From assembly GCF_027111335.1 (NCBI RefSeq), contig NZ_CP114288.1, positions 3,410,001 through 3,474,000 of the forward strand: a DNA stretch of 64,000 nucleotides, given 5' to 3'. This DNA comes from Flavobacterium aquiphilum. Its GTDB lineage: Bacteria > Bacteroidota > Bacteroidia > Flavobacteriales > Flavobacteriaceae. Below the pieces are notes generated by a model. The model had not been told where the DNA came from and did not search any database. It saw only the letters and a program-made list of their open reading frames with translations. Every line of letters starts with the position of its first letter. The first letter of the stretch is position 1. This document shows positions 45,501-54,374 of the stretch, piece after piece. Made by a program: the position numbers and the translations under genes.

Positions 45501-46220
45501 TTTAAGGTCAGTTTATTGTTTGCATGGTTATTCTAGTATTTCGTCTAACTTTTTAAGGATTCATTAGAGTCCAAAAGCCAACGAATTCGTGGATGTTGGG
45601 TAACGAATTTACTTTTTTTTCCACAATAAAAATTATATTTATATAACTATAATAGGATTTATTTAATAACCTGTATAATTATTTCAGGACAGGGCATCTT
45701 TATTAAGCAACTACACTCTAATTTGCTAATAATGTATGACAGGAGAATTCTCAGAGTGAAAAAAAGATAATATCCCAATTCCAAAACCCTAAAAAAAGTA
45801 AAGGTTAGATATTTCAGTAACAAAATTCAACTTTAATAAATTAGCCTTGTTGTTTCTCAGTTCTACAAAACCTTTTACAAGCAAGAACCATATCAATTAA
45901 CAGCATACTTTACATTATGGGACAATTAGCTTAATTTAAAGATAATTTTCTATTCCTAAAACATCTTGAAACAGCTCGCTCCTATCGAACTTTCTTTTAA
46001 TGGATTCTTTTTTCTATAAATAATTCGCCCCGACGAAACTCAAACAACTCTGTTAAAAGTAAAATATCTACAGAATACTGGAAGTTTTCGGCCTTTTAGT
46101 TTCATAGAAACGATCAATTATTTTCTTTTATTGGATAAGAATCTATTAATAAAACCAGATTATTTTTCCGAATAACAAAATAGCTTCTTAAATTTTATTT
46201 TGTTCCACTAAAAATTAACT
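45501..46220. other. Intergenic region, no gene seen
   Basis: About 720 AT-rich bases without a plausible reading frame on either strand. The right end leads into the operator and promoter of the sugar operon. No repeat or known RNA was recognised. Confidence 0.4.
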
Positions 46221-46253
46221 TTTATTTTCTTTTTGTTTCGTTTATTTTCTTTT
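46221..46253. promoter_or_regulatory. DeoR operator-like direct repeats
   Basis: TTTATTTTCTTTT occurs at 46221-46233 and at 46241-46253, exactly 20 bases apart (two helical turns). The second copy overlaps the -7 element by one base and the first abuts the -33 element. The same words recur as reverse complements near the next two start codons, so I read them as sites for the DeoR-family regulator. Confidence 0.6.
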
Positions 46254-46260
46254 ATATTTG
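46231..46260 (+). promoter_or_regulatory. Vegetative promoter of the sugar operon
   Basis: TTTTG (46231-46235), a 17-base spacer and TATATTTG (46253-46260) match the Bacteroidota -33/-7 promoter. The start codon lies 32 bases downstream. Confidence 0.7.
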
Positions 46261-46274
46261 TTTTCACATTAATA

Positions 46275-46290
46275 CAAAAAGAAAACAAAC
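46275..46290. promoter_or_regulatory. Third DeoR operator-like copy
   Basis: CAAAAAGAAAACAAAC is the near reverse complement of the upstream operator word (one substitution in the shared 15 bases) and directly precedes the regulator's ATG, where binding would block transcription or translation. Confidence 0.5.
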
Positions 46291-46291
46291 T

Positions 46292-47053
46292 ATGTTGCCA
46301 AATCAACGAAGGGAAAAAATTTTAGATCTTTTAAAAGAGGATGGCTTTGCAAAAGTTAACGATTTAGCGCGTTTATTCAAAGTAACCGAGGTCACTATAC
46401 GTCAAGACCTTGAAAAACTAGAGAGCGAAGACCTCATCATCAAAGAGCACGGAGGAGCAAGCATTAAAAACGTAAAAGATCAGGTAAGGAGCTTTTCCTT
46501 ACAGCGCCAGGAAAACCTAGAGCAAAAATCAGCTATTGCTCAAAAATGTTTAGAATTTATTGAAAATGGAGACACCATTATCCTTGATTCTGGTTCAACA
46601 ACAACGGAAATTGCAAAAAAACTAAAAGGCTATAAAGAATTGACAGTGATTACAAATGCATTAAATATTGCATTATTATTAGGAGCAGATCCAGATATAG
46701 AAGTTATTATGACAGGAGGCGAATTTAAACCGCCTACCTTATCATTAACTGGTCAAAAAGCTGCCGATTTCTTTAAAGGTTTAAATGTTCAAAAACTTTT
46801 TTTAGCCACCGCAGGAATCTCTTTAAAATCAGGACTTACCTATCCAAGTATAAGTGATTTAGTAGTAAAAAAAGCCATGATTGATGCCGCCGAAACGACT
46901 TATTTGGTAGCTGACAGCACAAAGATTGGCAAAAGTGCCCTGGCCAGTTTAGGCGCCTTATCCTTAATCGATTATATCATTACAGATAACGGAATTGAAG
47001 AAAAGCACAAAGAAGTATTTAAAGATAACGAAATAGAAGTTATTGTCGCATAA
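46292..47053 (+). CDS. DeoR/GlpR family sugar-operon repressor
   Basis: This 253-residue regulator has an N-terminal DeoR helix-turn-helix (RREKILDLLKEDGFAKVNDL, then TIRQDLEKLESEDLIIKEHGGA, residues about 5-56) and a C-terminal sugar-phosphate sensor domain with DSGSTTTEIAK, VITNALNIA, GGEFKPPTLSLTG and a final YLVADSTKIGK. Family members are released from DNA by a phosphorylated sugar. The operator-like repeats around its own start and in front of the isomerase gene indicate that it regulates itself and the operon. Confidence 0.9.
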   Translation: MLPNQRREKILDLLKEDGFAKVNDLARLFKVTEVTIRQDLEKLESEDLIIKEHGGASIKNVKDQVRSFSLQRQENLEQKSAIAQKCLEFIENGDTIILDSGSTTTEIAKKLKGYKELTVITNALNIALLLGADPDIEVIMTGGEFKPPTLSLTGQKAADFFKGLNVQKLFLATAGISLKSGLTYPSISDLVVKKAMIDAAETTYLVADSTKIGKSALASLGALSLIDYIITDNGIEEKHKEVFKDNEIEVIVA

Positions 47054-47091
47054 AAAGAAAACAAAAGTAAAACATACAAAAAGAAAATAAA
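47052..47091. promoter_or_regulatory. DeoR operator-like copies before the isomerase gene
   Basis: AAAAAGAAAACAAAAG (47052-47067) and CAAAAAGAAAATAAA (47077-47091). The second is the exact reverse complement of the 15-base word at 46221-46235. It suggests a second control point within the operon. Confidence 0.6.
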
Positions 47092-47101
47092 CACAAACAA
47101 A

Positions 47102-48505
47102 ATGGCAGCATCAACATTAGGAGTAATTATAGGAAACAGAGATTTTTTTCCAGACAGTTTAGTTGAAAAAGCAAGATTTGAAATCATTGAAGTCTTTGCT
47201 AAATTAAATATCAAACCTATTTTATTAGACAGTACGGATACAAAACTAGGCGGTGTCGAAACGTATAAAGAAGCGCAAAAATGTGCTGAATTATTCAAAA
47301 AGCACCAAGATGAAATTATGGGAGTATTAGTATTACTACCAAATTTTGGTGATGAAAAAGGAGTAGCTGATACCTTAAAATTAGCCAATTTGAATGTTCC
47401 CGTTTTAATCCAGGCTTACCCGGATGAATTGACAAAAATGAATGTAGTGAACCGTCGTGATTCCTGGTGTGGAAAAATATCAGTTTGCAACAATTTATAC
47501 CAATACGGTATCAAATATTCGTTAACAAGTCAGCATGTAATGAGTCCTTCGGATCCTATTTTCCATAAAGACTTATTAGATTTTACCGCTGTCTGCAGAG
47601 TCGTAAAAGGAATGCGTAATGTACGTATTGGTGCTATCGGTGCAAGACCGGGCGCTTTCAACACGGTTCGTTATTCTGAAAAAATATTACAAAGAAACGG
47701 TATCACAGTTACTACTGTGGATTTATCTGAAATTTTAGGAAAAGCTAATAAATTAACGGCTGAAAGCCCGGCTGTAAAAAAACATCTGGAATCGATCAAC
47801 GCTTATGTAGCCCAAGGAAAAACACCTAATGAAGCGATGCTTCAAATTGCAAAATTAGATGTGGTATTGAAAGATTTCATGGAAGAGTACGCTTTAGACG
47901 CTACAGCTATTCAATGTTGGACTTCATTGCAACAAAACTATGGTTGTAATGTGTGTACCAGTATGAGTATCATGAGCGAAAATATGCTTCCAAGTGCCTG
48001 CGAAGTGGACGTTACGGGTACATTGAGTATGTATGCGATGCAATTGGCTTCAGGTTCACCAAGTGCTTTAGTGGACTGGAATAACAACTATGCTGACGAT
48101 CCTGAAAAATGCGTTTTATTCCACTGTGGAAACTGGGCAAAATCATTCCTTCCAGATATTCAGTTAAGCACTGCTCCTATCTTAGGAACTACTGTTGGAG
48201 TTGAAAACACTTATGGTGCTCTTGACGGAAGAACTCCTGCCATGCCATTGACTTATGGTAGAATCAGTACCGATGATCCTAAAGGAATCATCAAAGTATA
48301 TATTGGTGAAGGTGAATTAACTAATGATGAATTAAACACTTTTGGAAACAGAGCCGTAGCTCAAATTCCAGACTTACAAGGATTAATGCAATACGTATGT
48401 AAAAACGGATTTGAACACCACGTGGTAATGAATGCTTCAAAAACGGCAGCAATCTTAGAAGAAGCCCTAGGAAACTACATGGGTTGGGAAGTTTACAAAC
48501 ATTAA
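47102..48505 (+). CDS. L-fucose/L-arabinose isomerase-like protein
   Basis: This 467-residue protein has the fucose-isomerase-type layout: a Rossmann-like N-terminal region (GVIIGNRDFFPDSLVEKARF), a middle VRIGAIGARPGAFNTVRYSEK, a CWTSLQQNYGCNVCTSMS region, an acidic EVDVTGTLSMYAM likely to bind the divalent metal, and HCGNWAKSF. It would interconvert an aldose and a ketose. Members of this family without a tested substrate are common. Its position between a DeoR regulator and transketolase genes indicates a five-carbon or branched sugar rather than fucose itself; that is inference. Confidence 0.75.
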   Translation: MAASTLGVIIGNRDFFPDSLVEKARFEIIEVFAKLNIKPILLDSTDTKLGGVETYKEAQKCAELFKKHQDEIMGVLVLLPNFGDEKGVADTLKLANLNVPVLIQAYPDELTKMNVVNRRDSWCGKISVCNNLYQYGIKYSLTSQHVMSPSDPIFHKDLLDFTAVCRVVKGMRNVRIGAIGARPGAFNTVRYSEKILQRNGITVTTVDLSEILGKANKLTAESPAVKKHLESINAYVAQGKTPNEAMLQIAKLDVVLKDFMEEYALDATAIQCWTSLQQNYGCNVCTSMSIMSENMLPSACEVDVTGTLSMYAMQLASGSPSALVDWNNNYADDPEKCVLFHCGNWAKSFLPDIQLSTAPILGTTVGVENTYGALDGRTPAMPLTYGRISTDDPKGIIKVYIGEGELTNDELNTFGNRAVAQIPDLQGLMQYVCKNGFEHHVVMNASKTAAILEEALGNYMGWEVYKH

Positions 48506-48515
48506 ATAAATCAAA

Positions 48516-49355
48516 ATGCATATCGAAAATTTAAAACGAAAATCTATAGAGAGTAGAAAAAAAATACTCAAATACATCTACAATGCCAAAGCAGGTCATA
48601 CAGGTGGAAGCCTTTCTATTCTGGATATCCTGAACGTATTGTACAACGATGTGATGAACGTTTCTCCTGAAAATTTCGATTCTAATAGCAGAGACCGATT
48701 TATCCAGAGTAAAGGACATTGTGTTGAAGCTTTGTACGTTATTTTGGCTGACAAAGGCTTTTTTCCAGAAGAGGATTTATTGACACTTTGCCAATACAAA
48801 TCACCTTATATAGGGCATCCAACCAAAGCTATTCCCGGTATTGAACAAAATACCGGTGGTCTAGGTCACGGATTGCCTATTAGTGCAGGAGCGGCTTTGG
48901 CAGCAAAAAAAGACAATTTAAAAACAAAAGTCTTTACTATTTTGGGTGACGGTGAAATGGCAGAAGGTTCAAACTGGGAAGCCATGATGTTTGCTGCGCA
49001 CTACAAATTAGATAATCTCTGTGCTATTTTAGATTATAATAAACTTCAAATTACAGCTCCAAATGCTGACGTTATGGGCTTGGAGCCAATAGATAAAAAA
49101 CTGGAAGCTTTTGGCTGGGCAGTAACTCATGTTGATGGTCATAATTTAGAAGAACTTTCGCAAACGCTTAATAGTTTACCATTGGAAAATGGAAAACCAA
49201 GTTTTATCATCGCCCATACAACCAAAGGAAAAGGAATCAGCTACATGGAAAACGTATTGAAATGGCACCATGGTGTTCCTTCAAAAGAGCAATACGATTT
49301 GGCTATAGAAGAATTAGACAAACAATTACAAGAACTTGAAACTGTCATAAAATAA
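48516..49355 (+). CDS. Transketolase N-terminal subunit
   Basis: This 279-residue protein carries the thiamine-diphosphate-binding half of a split transketolase: HTGGSLSILDILNVLY, SKGHCVEALYVILAD, the GDG-to-N motif (GDGEMAEGSNWEA ... LDYNK), and HTTKGKGISYMEN. The C-terminal half is the next gene, whose ATG overlaps this stop codon by one base. Split transketolases act in central metabolism but also in dedicated pathways for apiose-like sugars and sulfosugars. With an isomerase and a kinase alongside, a dedicated catabolic role is likelier. Confidence 0.88.
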   Translation: MHIENLKRKSIESRKKILKYIYNAKAGHTGGSLSILDILNVLYNDVMNVSPENFDSNSRDRFIQSKGHCVEALYVILADKGFFPEEDLLTLCQYKSPYIGHPTKAIPGIEQNTGGLGHGLPISAGAALAAKKDNLKTKVFTILGDGEMAEGSNWEAMMFAAHYKLDNLCAILDYNKLQITAPNADVMGLEPIDKKLEAFGWAVTHVDGHNLEELSQTLNSLPLENGKPSFIIAHTTKGKGISYMENVLKWHHGVPSKEQYDLAIEELDKQLQELETVIK

Positions 49356-50311
49356 TGGAAGAAATAAAAACAATCGACGCCGCTAATCTCGAAGTCTTTT
49401 CTGAAGTTCTTCAATCATTGGCAGCAACAGACAGGGATATTATGGTTGTAACAAGTGATTCTCGTGGCTCAGGAAAGCTGGTGCCATTTGGTCAAAAATA
49501 TCCTGAACAAATTGTTGAAGTTGGTATTGCCGAACAAAATTTGGTAGGCGTTGCCACAGGATTGGCAAGTATGGGTAAAAAAGCATTTGCTGTTTCCCCT
49601 GCCTGTTTTCTTACGGCACGGGCATTGGAACAAATTAAAAATGATGTAGCTTATTCTGATAATGCTGTAAAACTGATTGGCATAAGTGCCGGAGTAAGTT
49701 ATGGTGCTTTAGGAACAACACATCACAGCTTACATGATTATGCAGTGTTGAGAGCCATTAATAACATTACCATTGTTGCCCCTGCAGATAATTATGAAAC
49801 TGCAGAAGCCATCAAAGAAGCGGCCGAAATGCAAAGTCCAATATACCTGCGTTTTGGCAAAAAAGCGATGCCTGCAAACCTTAATTCTGACGCTTCAGAT
49901 TTTAAAATTGGTAAAGGGCGCATCATTCAGGAAGGAAGCGATTTAACATTTATTGCGACTGGTGAAGCGGTGCTTCCGTGCGTTGATGCCGCTAAACTTC
50001 TCGAAAAAGAATATAATATTAGTTCTAAAATAATCAGCCTGCATACCATAAAACCTTTGGATGCCGAATTATTATTGGCTGCAGCCGAAAATAAAAAACC
50101 TATTATTACTGTTGAAGAGCATTCTATCAATGGCGGATTAGGTGAAGCAGTAGCTTCTTTATTATTTCAAAACGGATGCTCAAACAAATTCAAAATTGTA
50201 GGATTACCGGATGACCATACTGTATCGGGTTCGCAAACCGAAATTTTTAATCATTATGGCATCTCTGCTGATGGACTAAGAAATACCGCTTTAAATTTAT
50301 TAAACGCATGA
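49355..50311 (+). CDS. Transketolase C-terminal subunit
   Basis: This 318-residue protein has the pyrimidine-binding and C-terminal transketolase domains: [34 protein letters not shown] (containing the catalytic glutamate), [21 protein letters not shown]-type substrate-binding strands, and [16 protein letters not shown]. It forms the active enzyme with the N-terminal subunit by sharing the thiamine cofactor at the interface. The start codon overlaps the upstream stop, and the binding-protein gene downstream starts within this stop codon (ATGA). Confidence 0.88.
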   Translation: MEEIKTIDAANLEVFSEVLQSLAATDRDIMVVTSDSRGSGKLVPFGQKYPEQIVEVGIAEQNLVGVATGLASMGKKAFAVSPACFLTARALEQIKNDVAYSDNAVKLIGISAGVSYGALGTTHHSLHDYAVLRAINNITIVAPADNYETAEAIKEAAEMQSPIYLRFGKKAMPANLNSDASDFKIGKGRIIQEGSDLTFIATGEAVLPCVDAAKLLEKEYNISSKIISLHTIKPLDAELLLAAAENKKPIITVEEHSINGGLGEAVASLLFQNGCSNKFKIVGLPDDHTVSGSQTEIFNHYGISADGLRNTALNLLNA

Positions 50312-51228
50312 AGATAAAACACCATTTTTTAGTACTCACCGCAATCGTTTTAGTTTTAGGCTGCTCTTCAAAAGAAAAGACTGAGAAACCTAAAATTGCT
50401 ATTGTGGTTTCCACATTAAACAATCCTTGGTTTGTGATGCTGGCAGAATCAGCAGCTGAAAATGCCCGAAAATTGGGGTATGAAGCCAAAATATTTGATT
50501 CACAAAATAATCCCGCTATTGAATCGGATAATTTTGAAAACCTTATTTCCTCGGGTTATGATGCGATTCTTTTAAACCCAACAGATTCTGACGGCTCTAT
50601 TTCAAGTATCCTGAAAGCTAAAACGGCAGGTATTCCTGTTTTTTGCATGGACAGAGAAGTAAACGCCGATGATGCGGCCACAAGCCAAATTCTTTCAGAC
50701 AACTACTCAGGTTGTGTTGCTATCGGAATCGAATTTGTAAAAGAATTAAAAGAAAAAGGAAAGTATGTAGAAATCTTAGGACTTGTAGGTGATAATAATA
50801 CTTGGGCGAGATCAGGGGGATTCCATTCAGTTGTGGATAACTTTCCCAATCTAAAAATGGTGGCACAGCAAAGCGGTAATTTCGACCGGACAAAAGCCAT
50901 GGAAGTTTTAGAAACGATTATGCAGGCAAATCCTGATATTGATGCTGTTTTTTGTGGCAATGACGCTATGGCAATGGGAGCTTTTCAGGCCTTACAGGCA
51001 GCCGGGAAGGAATATCAAGTTAAAATTTTTGGATTTGATGGCGCCGCAGACGTAGTTGAGAAAATCAGAGAAAAGAAAATTGTGGCTACAGGCATGCAGT
51101 TTCCTAAAGTAATGGCCCAAACTGCAGCCCAATATGCTGATGAATATTTTAAAGGAAGAAGAGATTTTCCTCAAAGAGTTCCGGTAGAAGTTGAACTGAT
51201 CAATGCATCAAACATAAAAGACTATTAA
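50308..51228 (+). CDS. Sugar-binding lipoprotein of an ABC importer (RbsB-like)
   Basis: This 306-residue lipoprotein (signal with LVLGC, Cys14) has the type I periplasmic-binding-protein fold: [33 protein letters not shown], a [11 protein letters not shown] loop, [15 protein letters not shown], a hinge near [19 protein letters not shown], and [16 protein letters not shown] with [12 protein letters not shown]. It is closest to ribose/allose-type binding proteins. Lipid anchoring is unusual for a Gram-negative sugar-binding protein and may place it at the inner or outer membrane. Confidence 0.85.
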   Translation: MKIKHHFLVLTAIVLVLGCSSKEKTEKPKIAIVVSTLNNPWFVMLAESAAENARKLGYEAKIFDSQNNPAIESDNFENLISSGYDAILLNPTDSDGSISSILKAKTAGIPVFCMDREVNADDAATSQILSDNYSGCVAIGIEFVKELKEKGKYVEILGLVGDNNTWARSGGFHSVVDNFPNLKMVAQQSGNFDRTKAMEVLETIMQANPDIDAVFCGNDAMAMGAFQALQAAGKEYQVKIFGFDGAADVVEKIREKKIVATGMQFPKVMAQTAAQYADEYFKGRRDFPQRVPVEVELINASNIKDY

Positions 51229-51230
51229 AG

Positions 51231-51842
51231 ATGAAAAAAAAGTATGTTTATATTTTGGCCTTCCTTATAATAGCCATTTTAGGGTACAATTCTTTTTATT
51301 TTAAAAAGCTGAGTGATATTAAAAAAGCACAAAAGGAATCTTTTGACTTTAAAGCTTTCGCCGATTCTATTTATTACAAAGGCATTTTAAAAAGTAAAAA
51401 GACGATTGCTTTAACCGATCTGATCAGCTCGATAAAAGCGAATCAGGAAGCTGCCTTTAAAAAATATGGAAACAGATTAGGCATTGGAAATTCAGACTAT
51501 TTCATGATTAAAAGCACGGGGAAAATCATCGATATAAAAGATGGCATTTATACCATTGCTGACGAAAAAAATGGTGTTGTTTTTATTGACACCAAATACA
51601 TTTTCGGAAATGATTTACGAGATGCTTCGGGCCTTGTAAAACTAACCGATTTTAAAACCAATGCCCAATTTAACAAAGTATCTGAAAGCTTAAATAAGAT
51701 TGTTCGAAATGAAATCCCAAAACAAACCAAAAATGTAAAAATAGGTGACAGTATTTCATTTTCGGGAGCAATCAAATTAAATAAGAAACAGACTTTGTTT
51801 ACTGACCTTTTAATTATTCCGTCACAAATTAAACTTCAGTAA
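51231..51842 (+). CDS. DUF2291 family protein
   Basis: This 203-residue protein has one N-terminal membrane segment (YVYILAFLIIAILGYNSFYF) and a periplasmic domain with YYKGILKSKKTIALTDLISSI, EAAFKKYGNRLGIGNSDYFMIKSTGKI and IVRNEIPKQ. This matches DUF2291, a family found beside ribose-type sugar ABC genes. It lies 2 bases after the binding-protein gene and 1 base before the ATPase gene, so it belongs to the importer unit. Its function in transport is unknown. Confidence 0.8.
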   Translation: MKKKYVYILAFLIIAILGYNSFYFKKLSDIKKAQKESFDFKAFADSIYYKGILKSKKTIALTDLISSIKANQEAAFKKYGNRLGIGNSDYFMIKSTGKIIDIKDGIYTIADEKNGVVFIDTKYIFGNDLRDASGLVKLTDFKTNAQFNKVSESLNKIVRNEIPKQTKNVKIGDSISFSGAIKLNKKQTLFTDLLIIPSQIKLQ

Positions 51843-51843
51843 A

Positions 51844-53334
51844 TTGTTAGAAGCAATAAACATATCGAAAGAATTCCCGGGGGTAAAAGCACTTAATCAG
51901 GTAAATTTTAAATTTTATCCTGGAAAAGTCAATGCCATATTGGGAGAAAACGGAGCTGGAAAATCTACCTTGTTAAAAATTTTGACAGGCGTTTATACCC
52001 AATACGAAGGTGAAATTCAGTTAAACGGAGAAACAGTTTCATTTTCGAATATAAAAGAGGCACAAAATGCGGGAATTGCCATAATTCATCAGGAATTGAA
52101 TCTGATCCCGGAACTTAGCGTAACCGAAAATTTATTTCTGGGAAGAGAAATTAAAACTTCTCTTGGACTTTTGGATTCTTCAAAAATGGAAGCGGAAGCC
52201 AAACGCCTTTTTGAAAAAATCCAATTGAACGTAAGCCCAAAAACCTTAGTACAACATCTAAAAGTCGGTGAACAGCAATTGATTGAAATTGCAAAAGCAT
52301 TGCTTTGTAATGCTGATGTTATTTTGATGGATGAACCTACTTCCGCCTTAAGCGACAAAGAAATAGAGAACCTGCACCGTATTATTTATGAGTTAAAAAA
52401 AGAAGGCAAAACCATCGTGTACATTTCTCATAAAATGGATGAATTATTCAAGATTGCCGAAAACTATACTGTTTTACGAGACGGAAACAGCATAGATGAA
52501 GGTGAAATGAAAAATACTACCGAGCAGGAATTGATTAGAAAAATGGTAGGCCGTGACGTTTTGATCGAGAAAAAAAACACCAATAATGAATTTCAAAATA
52601 CCATTTTAAAAGTCGAAAACCTTAATCTCATCAATCCAAACGATAAAAAAAGAAAATTGCTTCATGATATTTCTTTCGAATTAAAAAAAGGAGAAATTCT
52701 GGGCATATTTGGTTTGATGGGTGCCGGCAGGACTGAACTTTTGGAAACCTTATTTGGTATGCATCCAACGAATGGTTCTTATAATTTGGAAATTGATCAA
52801 AAAAATACTTTTCACAAAAAACCAAAAGATGCCATTGAAAACGGATTGGCTTTTGTAACCGAAGACCGCAAAACAGAAGGACTGGTTTTAGGAATGGATA
52901 TTTCATCCAATATCAGTTTGACATACCTACCCACTTTCGGGCTTTTGACCCCATCAAAAGATAAAAGTTCTTCAAAGGATTATATTGAAAAGTTACGGAT
53001 CAAAACCCCTTCTGAAATGCAGCTATGTCAAAATTTAAGTGGCGGAAATCAACAAAAAGTTGTTCTGGCAAAATGGCTTGCGACTAATCCGCAAATCTTA
53101 ATGATGGATGAGCCAACGCGCGGAATTGATATCAATGCTAAAAATGAAATTTACAATCTAATAAAAGAACTCGCTGCTAACCACATGAGTATCCTATTAG
53201 TTTCTTCTGAAATTCCCGAAATACTTGCCCTTTCGGACCGGATTTTAGTAATGGCTGAAGGAAAAATTAAAGCTTCCTATTTAGCAGCCGAAGCAAATGA
53301 AGATAAATTATTAAAATCGGCTTTACCGGAATAA
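51844..53334 (+). CDS. Sugar ABC transporter ATPase (RbsA-like)
   Basis: This 496-residue protein starts at TTG (MLEAINISKEFPGVKAL). It has two ATP-binding domains: the first with GENGAGKSTLLK, HLKVGEQQLIEIAKAL (signature) and LMDEPTSAL; the second with GLMGAGRTELLETL, a divergent Walker A as in RbsA, NLSGGNQQKVVLAKWL and MDEPTRGIDI. This double-domain form is normal for ribose/galactose-type importers. It pairs with the permease 14 bases downstream. Confidence 0.9.
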   Translation: MLEAINISKEFPGVKALNQVNFKFYPGKVNAILGENGAGKSTLLKILTGVYTQYEGEIQLNGETVSFSNIKEAQNAGIAIIHQELNLIPELSVTENLFLGREIKTSLGLLDSSKMEAEAKRLFEKIQLNVSPKTLVQHLKVGEQQLIEIAKALLCNADVILMDEPTSALSDKEIENLHRIIYELKKEGKTIVYISHKMDELFKIAENYTVLRDGNSIDEGEMKNTTEQELIRKMVGRDVLIEKKNTNNEFQNTILKVENLNLINPNDKKRKLLHDISFELKKGEILGIFGLMGAGRTELLETLFGMHPTNGSYNLEIDQKNTFHKKPKDAIENGLAFVTEDRKTEGLVLGMDISSNISLTYLPTFGLLTPSKDKSSSKDYIEKLRIKTPSEMQLCQNLSGGNQQKVVLAKWLATNPQILMMDEPTRGIDINAKNEIYNLIKELAANHMSILLVSSEIPEILALSDRILVMAEGKIKASYLAAEANEDKLLKSALPE

Positions 53335-53348
53335 TTCTAACTATAACT

Positions 53349-54323
53349 ATGACTATCTCCTTAAACCACCCTCTTATCAAAAAATCGCAATCTTTAATTG
53401 CCTTATTTCTTTTATGTTTATTTATCAGCTTATTGTCTGACAAATTCATGACTAGCGCCAATCTTTGGAATGTATTAAGACAAATCTCTGTTAATGTCTG
53501 TATTTCTGTCGGAATGACTTTAGTGGTTCTGATGGCCGGAATTGACCTTTCAGTCGGTTCTGTATTAGGTTTCACAGCAGCAGTCTGTGCCGGTTTATTA
53601 AAAAATGGACTCGCATTCGAATCTATGGATTTATTTGTTGGCTTTACCGTTTTAGGTGCCATTTTAGTATCCATACTTATCGGTTTGGTCTTAGGTCTCT
53701 TCAACGGTTGGGTGATTACTAAATTCTCCATCCCTCCTTTTGTGGCAACACTGGCGATGTTAACCATTGCCCGTGGATTAACAATGCTTTATACGGAAGG
53801 GATTCCTATTTCTAATTTAGGTACAGAATTCGAATTCATAGGTTCGGGTTGGATGTTAGGAATTCCGGTGCCGGTATGGATTTCTATATTCATGGTTCTA
53901 ATTGTTGTTTTCTTAACAAAAAAAACAACCTTCGGAAGATACATTTATGCTATTGGAGGAAATGAAAGAGCGGCTTTTTTATCAGGAATTAATATCAATA
54001 AAATTAAACTGGCAGTTTATGGAATCGCCGGAATGATGGCTGCCGTAGGAGGTGTTTTAGTCACATCGAGACTAAACTCAGCACAGCCAAATGCCGGTAC
54101 AAGTTACGAACTGGATTCAATTGCAGCAGTGGTTATTGGAGGAACGTCACTTTCCGGCGGTATTGGTACCGTTGCAGGAACTGTAATTGGTGCGGTAATT
54201 ATTGGGGTTTTAAACAATGGATTGGTTTTACTCGATGTTTCACCTTTTTGGCAGCAGGTAGTGAAAGGATTTGTTATTTTATTGGCGGTAATTATTGATA
54301 AAATGAATCAAAAAAATAAATAA
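53349..54323 (+). CDS. Sugar ABC transporter permease (RbsC-like)
   Basis: This 324-residue protein has about ten membrane segments and the RbsC-type motifs SVGMTLVVLMAGIDLSVGS, LFNGWVITKFSIPPFVATLAML, FGRYIYAIGGNERAAFLSGI (the ATPase-contacting loop), ELDSIAAVVIGGTSLSGGIG and VAGTVIGAVIIGVLNNGLVL. It is the channel of the importer encoded with the two preceding genes. ABC sugar importers of this kind are uncommon in Bacteroidota, which usually use SusC/SusD. Confidence 0.9.
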   Translation: MTISLNHPLIKKSQSLIALFLLCLFISLLSDKFMTSANLWNVLRQISVNVCISVGMTLVVLMAGIDLSVGSVLGFTAAVCAGLLKNGLAFESMDLFVGFTVLGAILVSILIGLVLGLFNGWVITKFSIPPFVATLAMLTIARGLTMLYTEGIPISNLGTEFEFIGSGWMLGIPVPVWISIFMVLIVVFLTKKTTFGRYIYAIGGNERAAFLSGININKIKLAVYGIAGMMAAVGGVLVTSRLNSAQPNAGTSYELDSIAAVVIGGTSLSGGIGTVAGTVIGAVIIGVLNNGLVLLDVSPFWQQVVKGFVILLAVIIDKMNQKNK

Positions 54324-54374
54324 TAGCTATCCATACTGAACTTACCGAAAACCATTTTTTTACCGTAAAAATAA

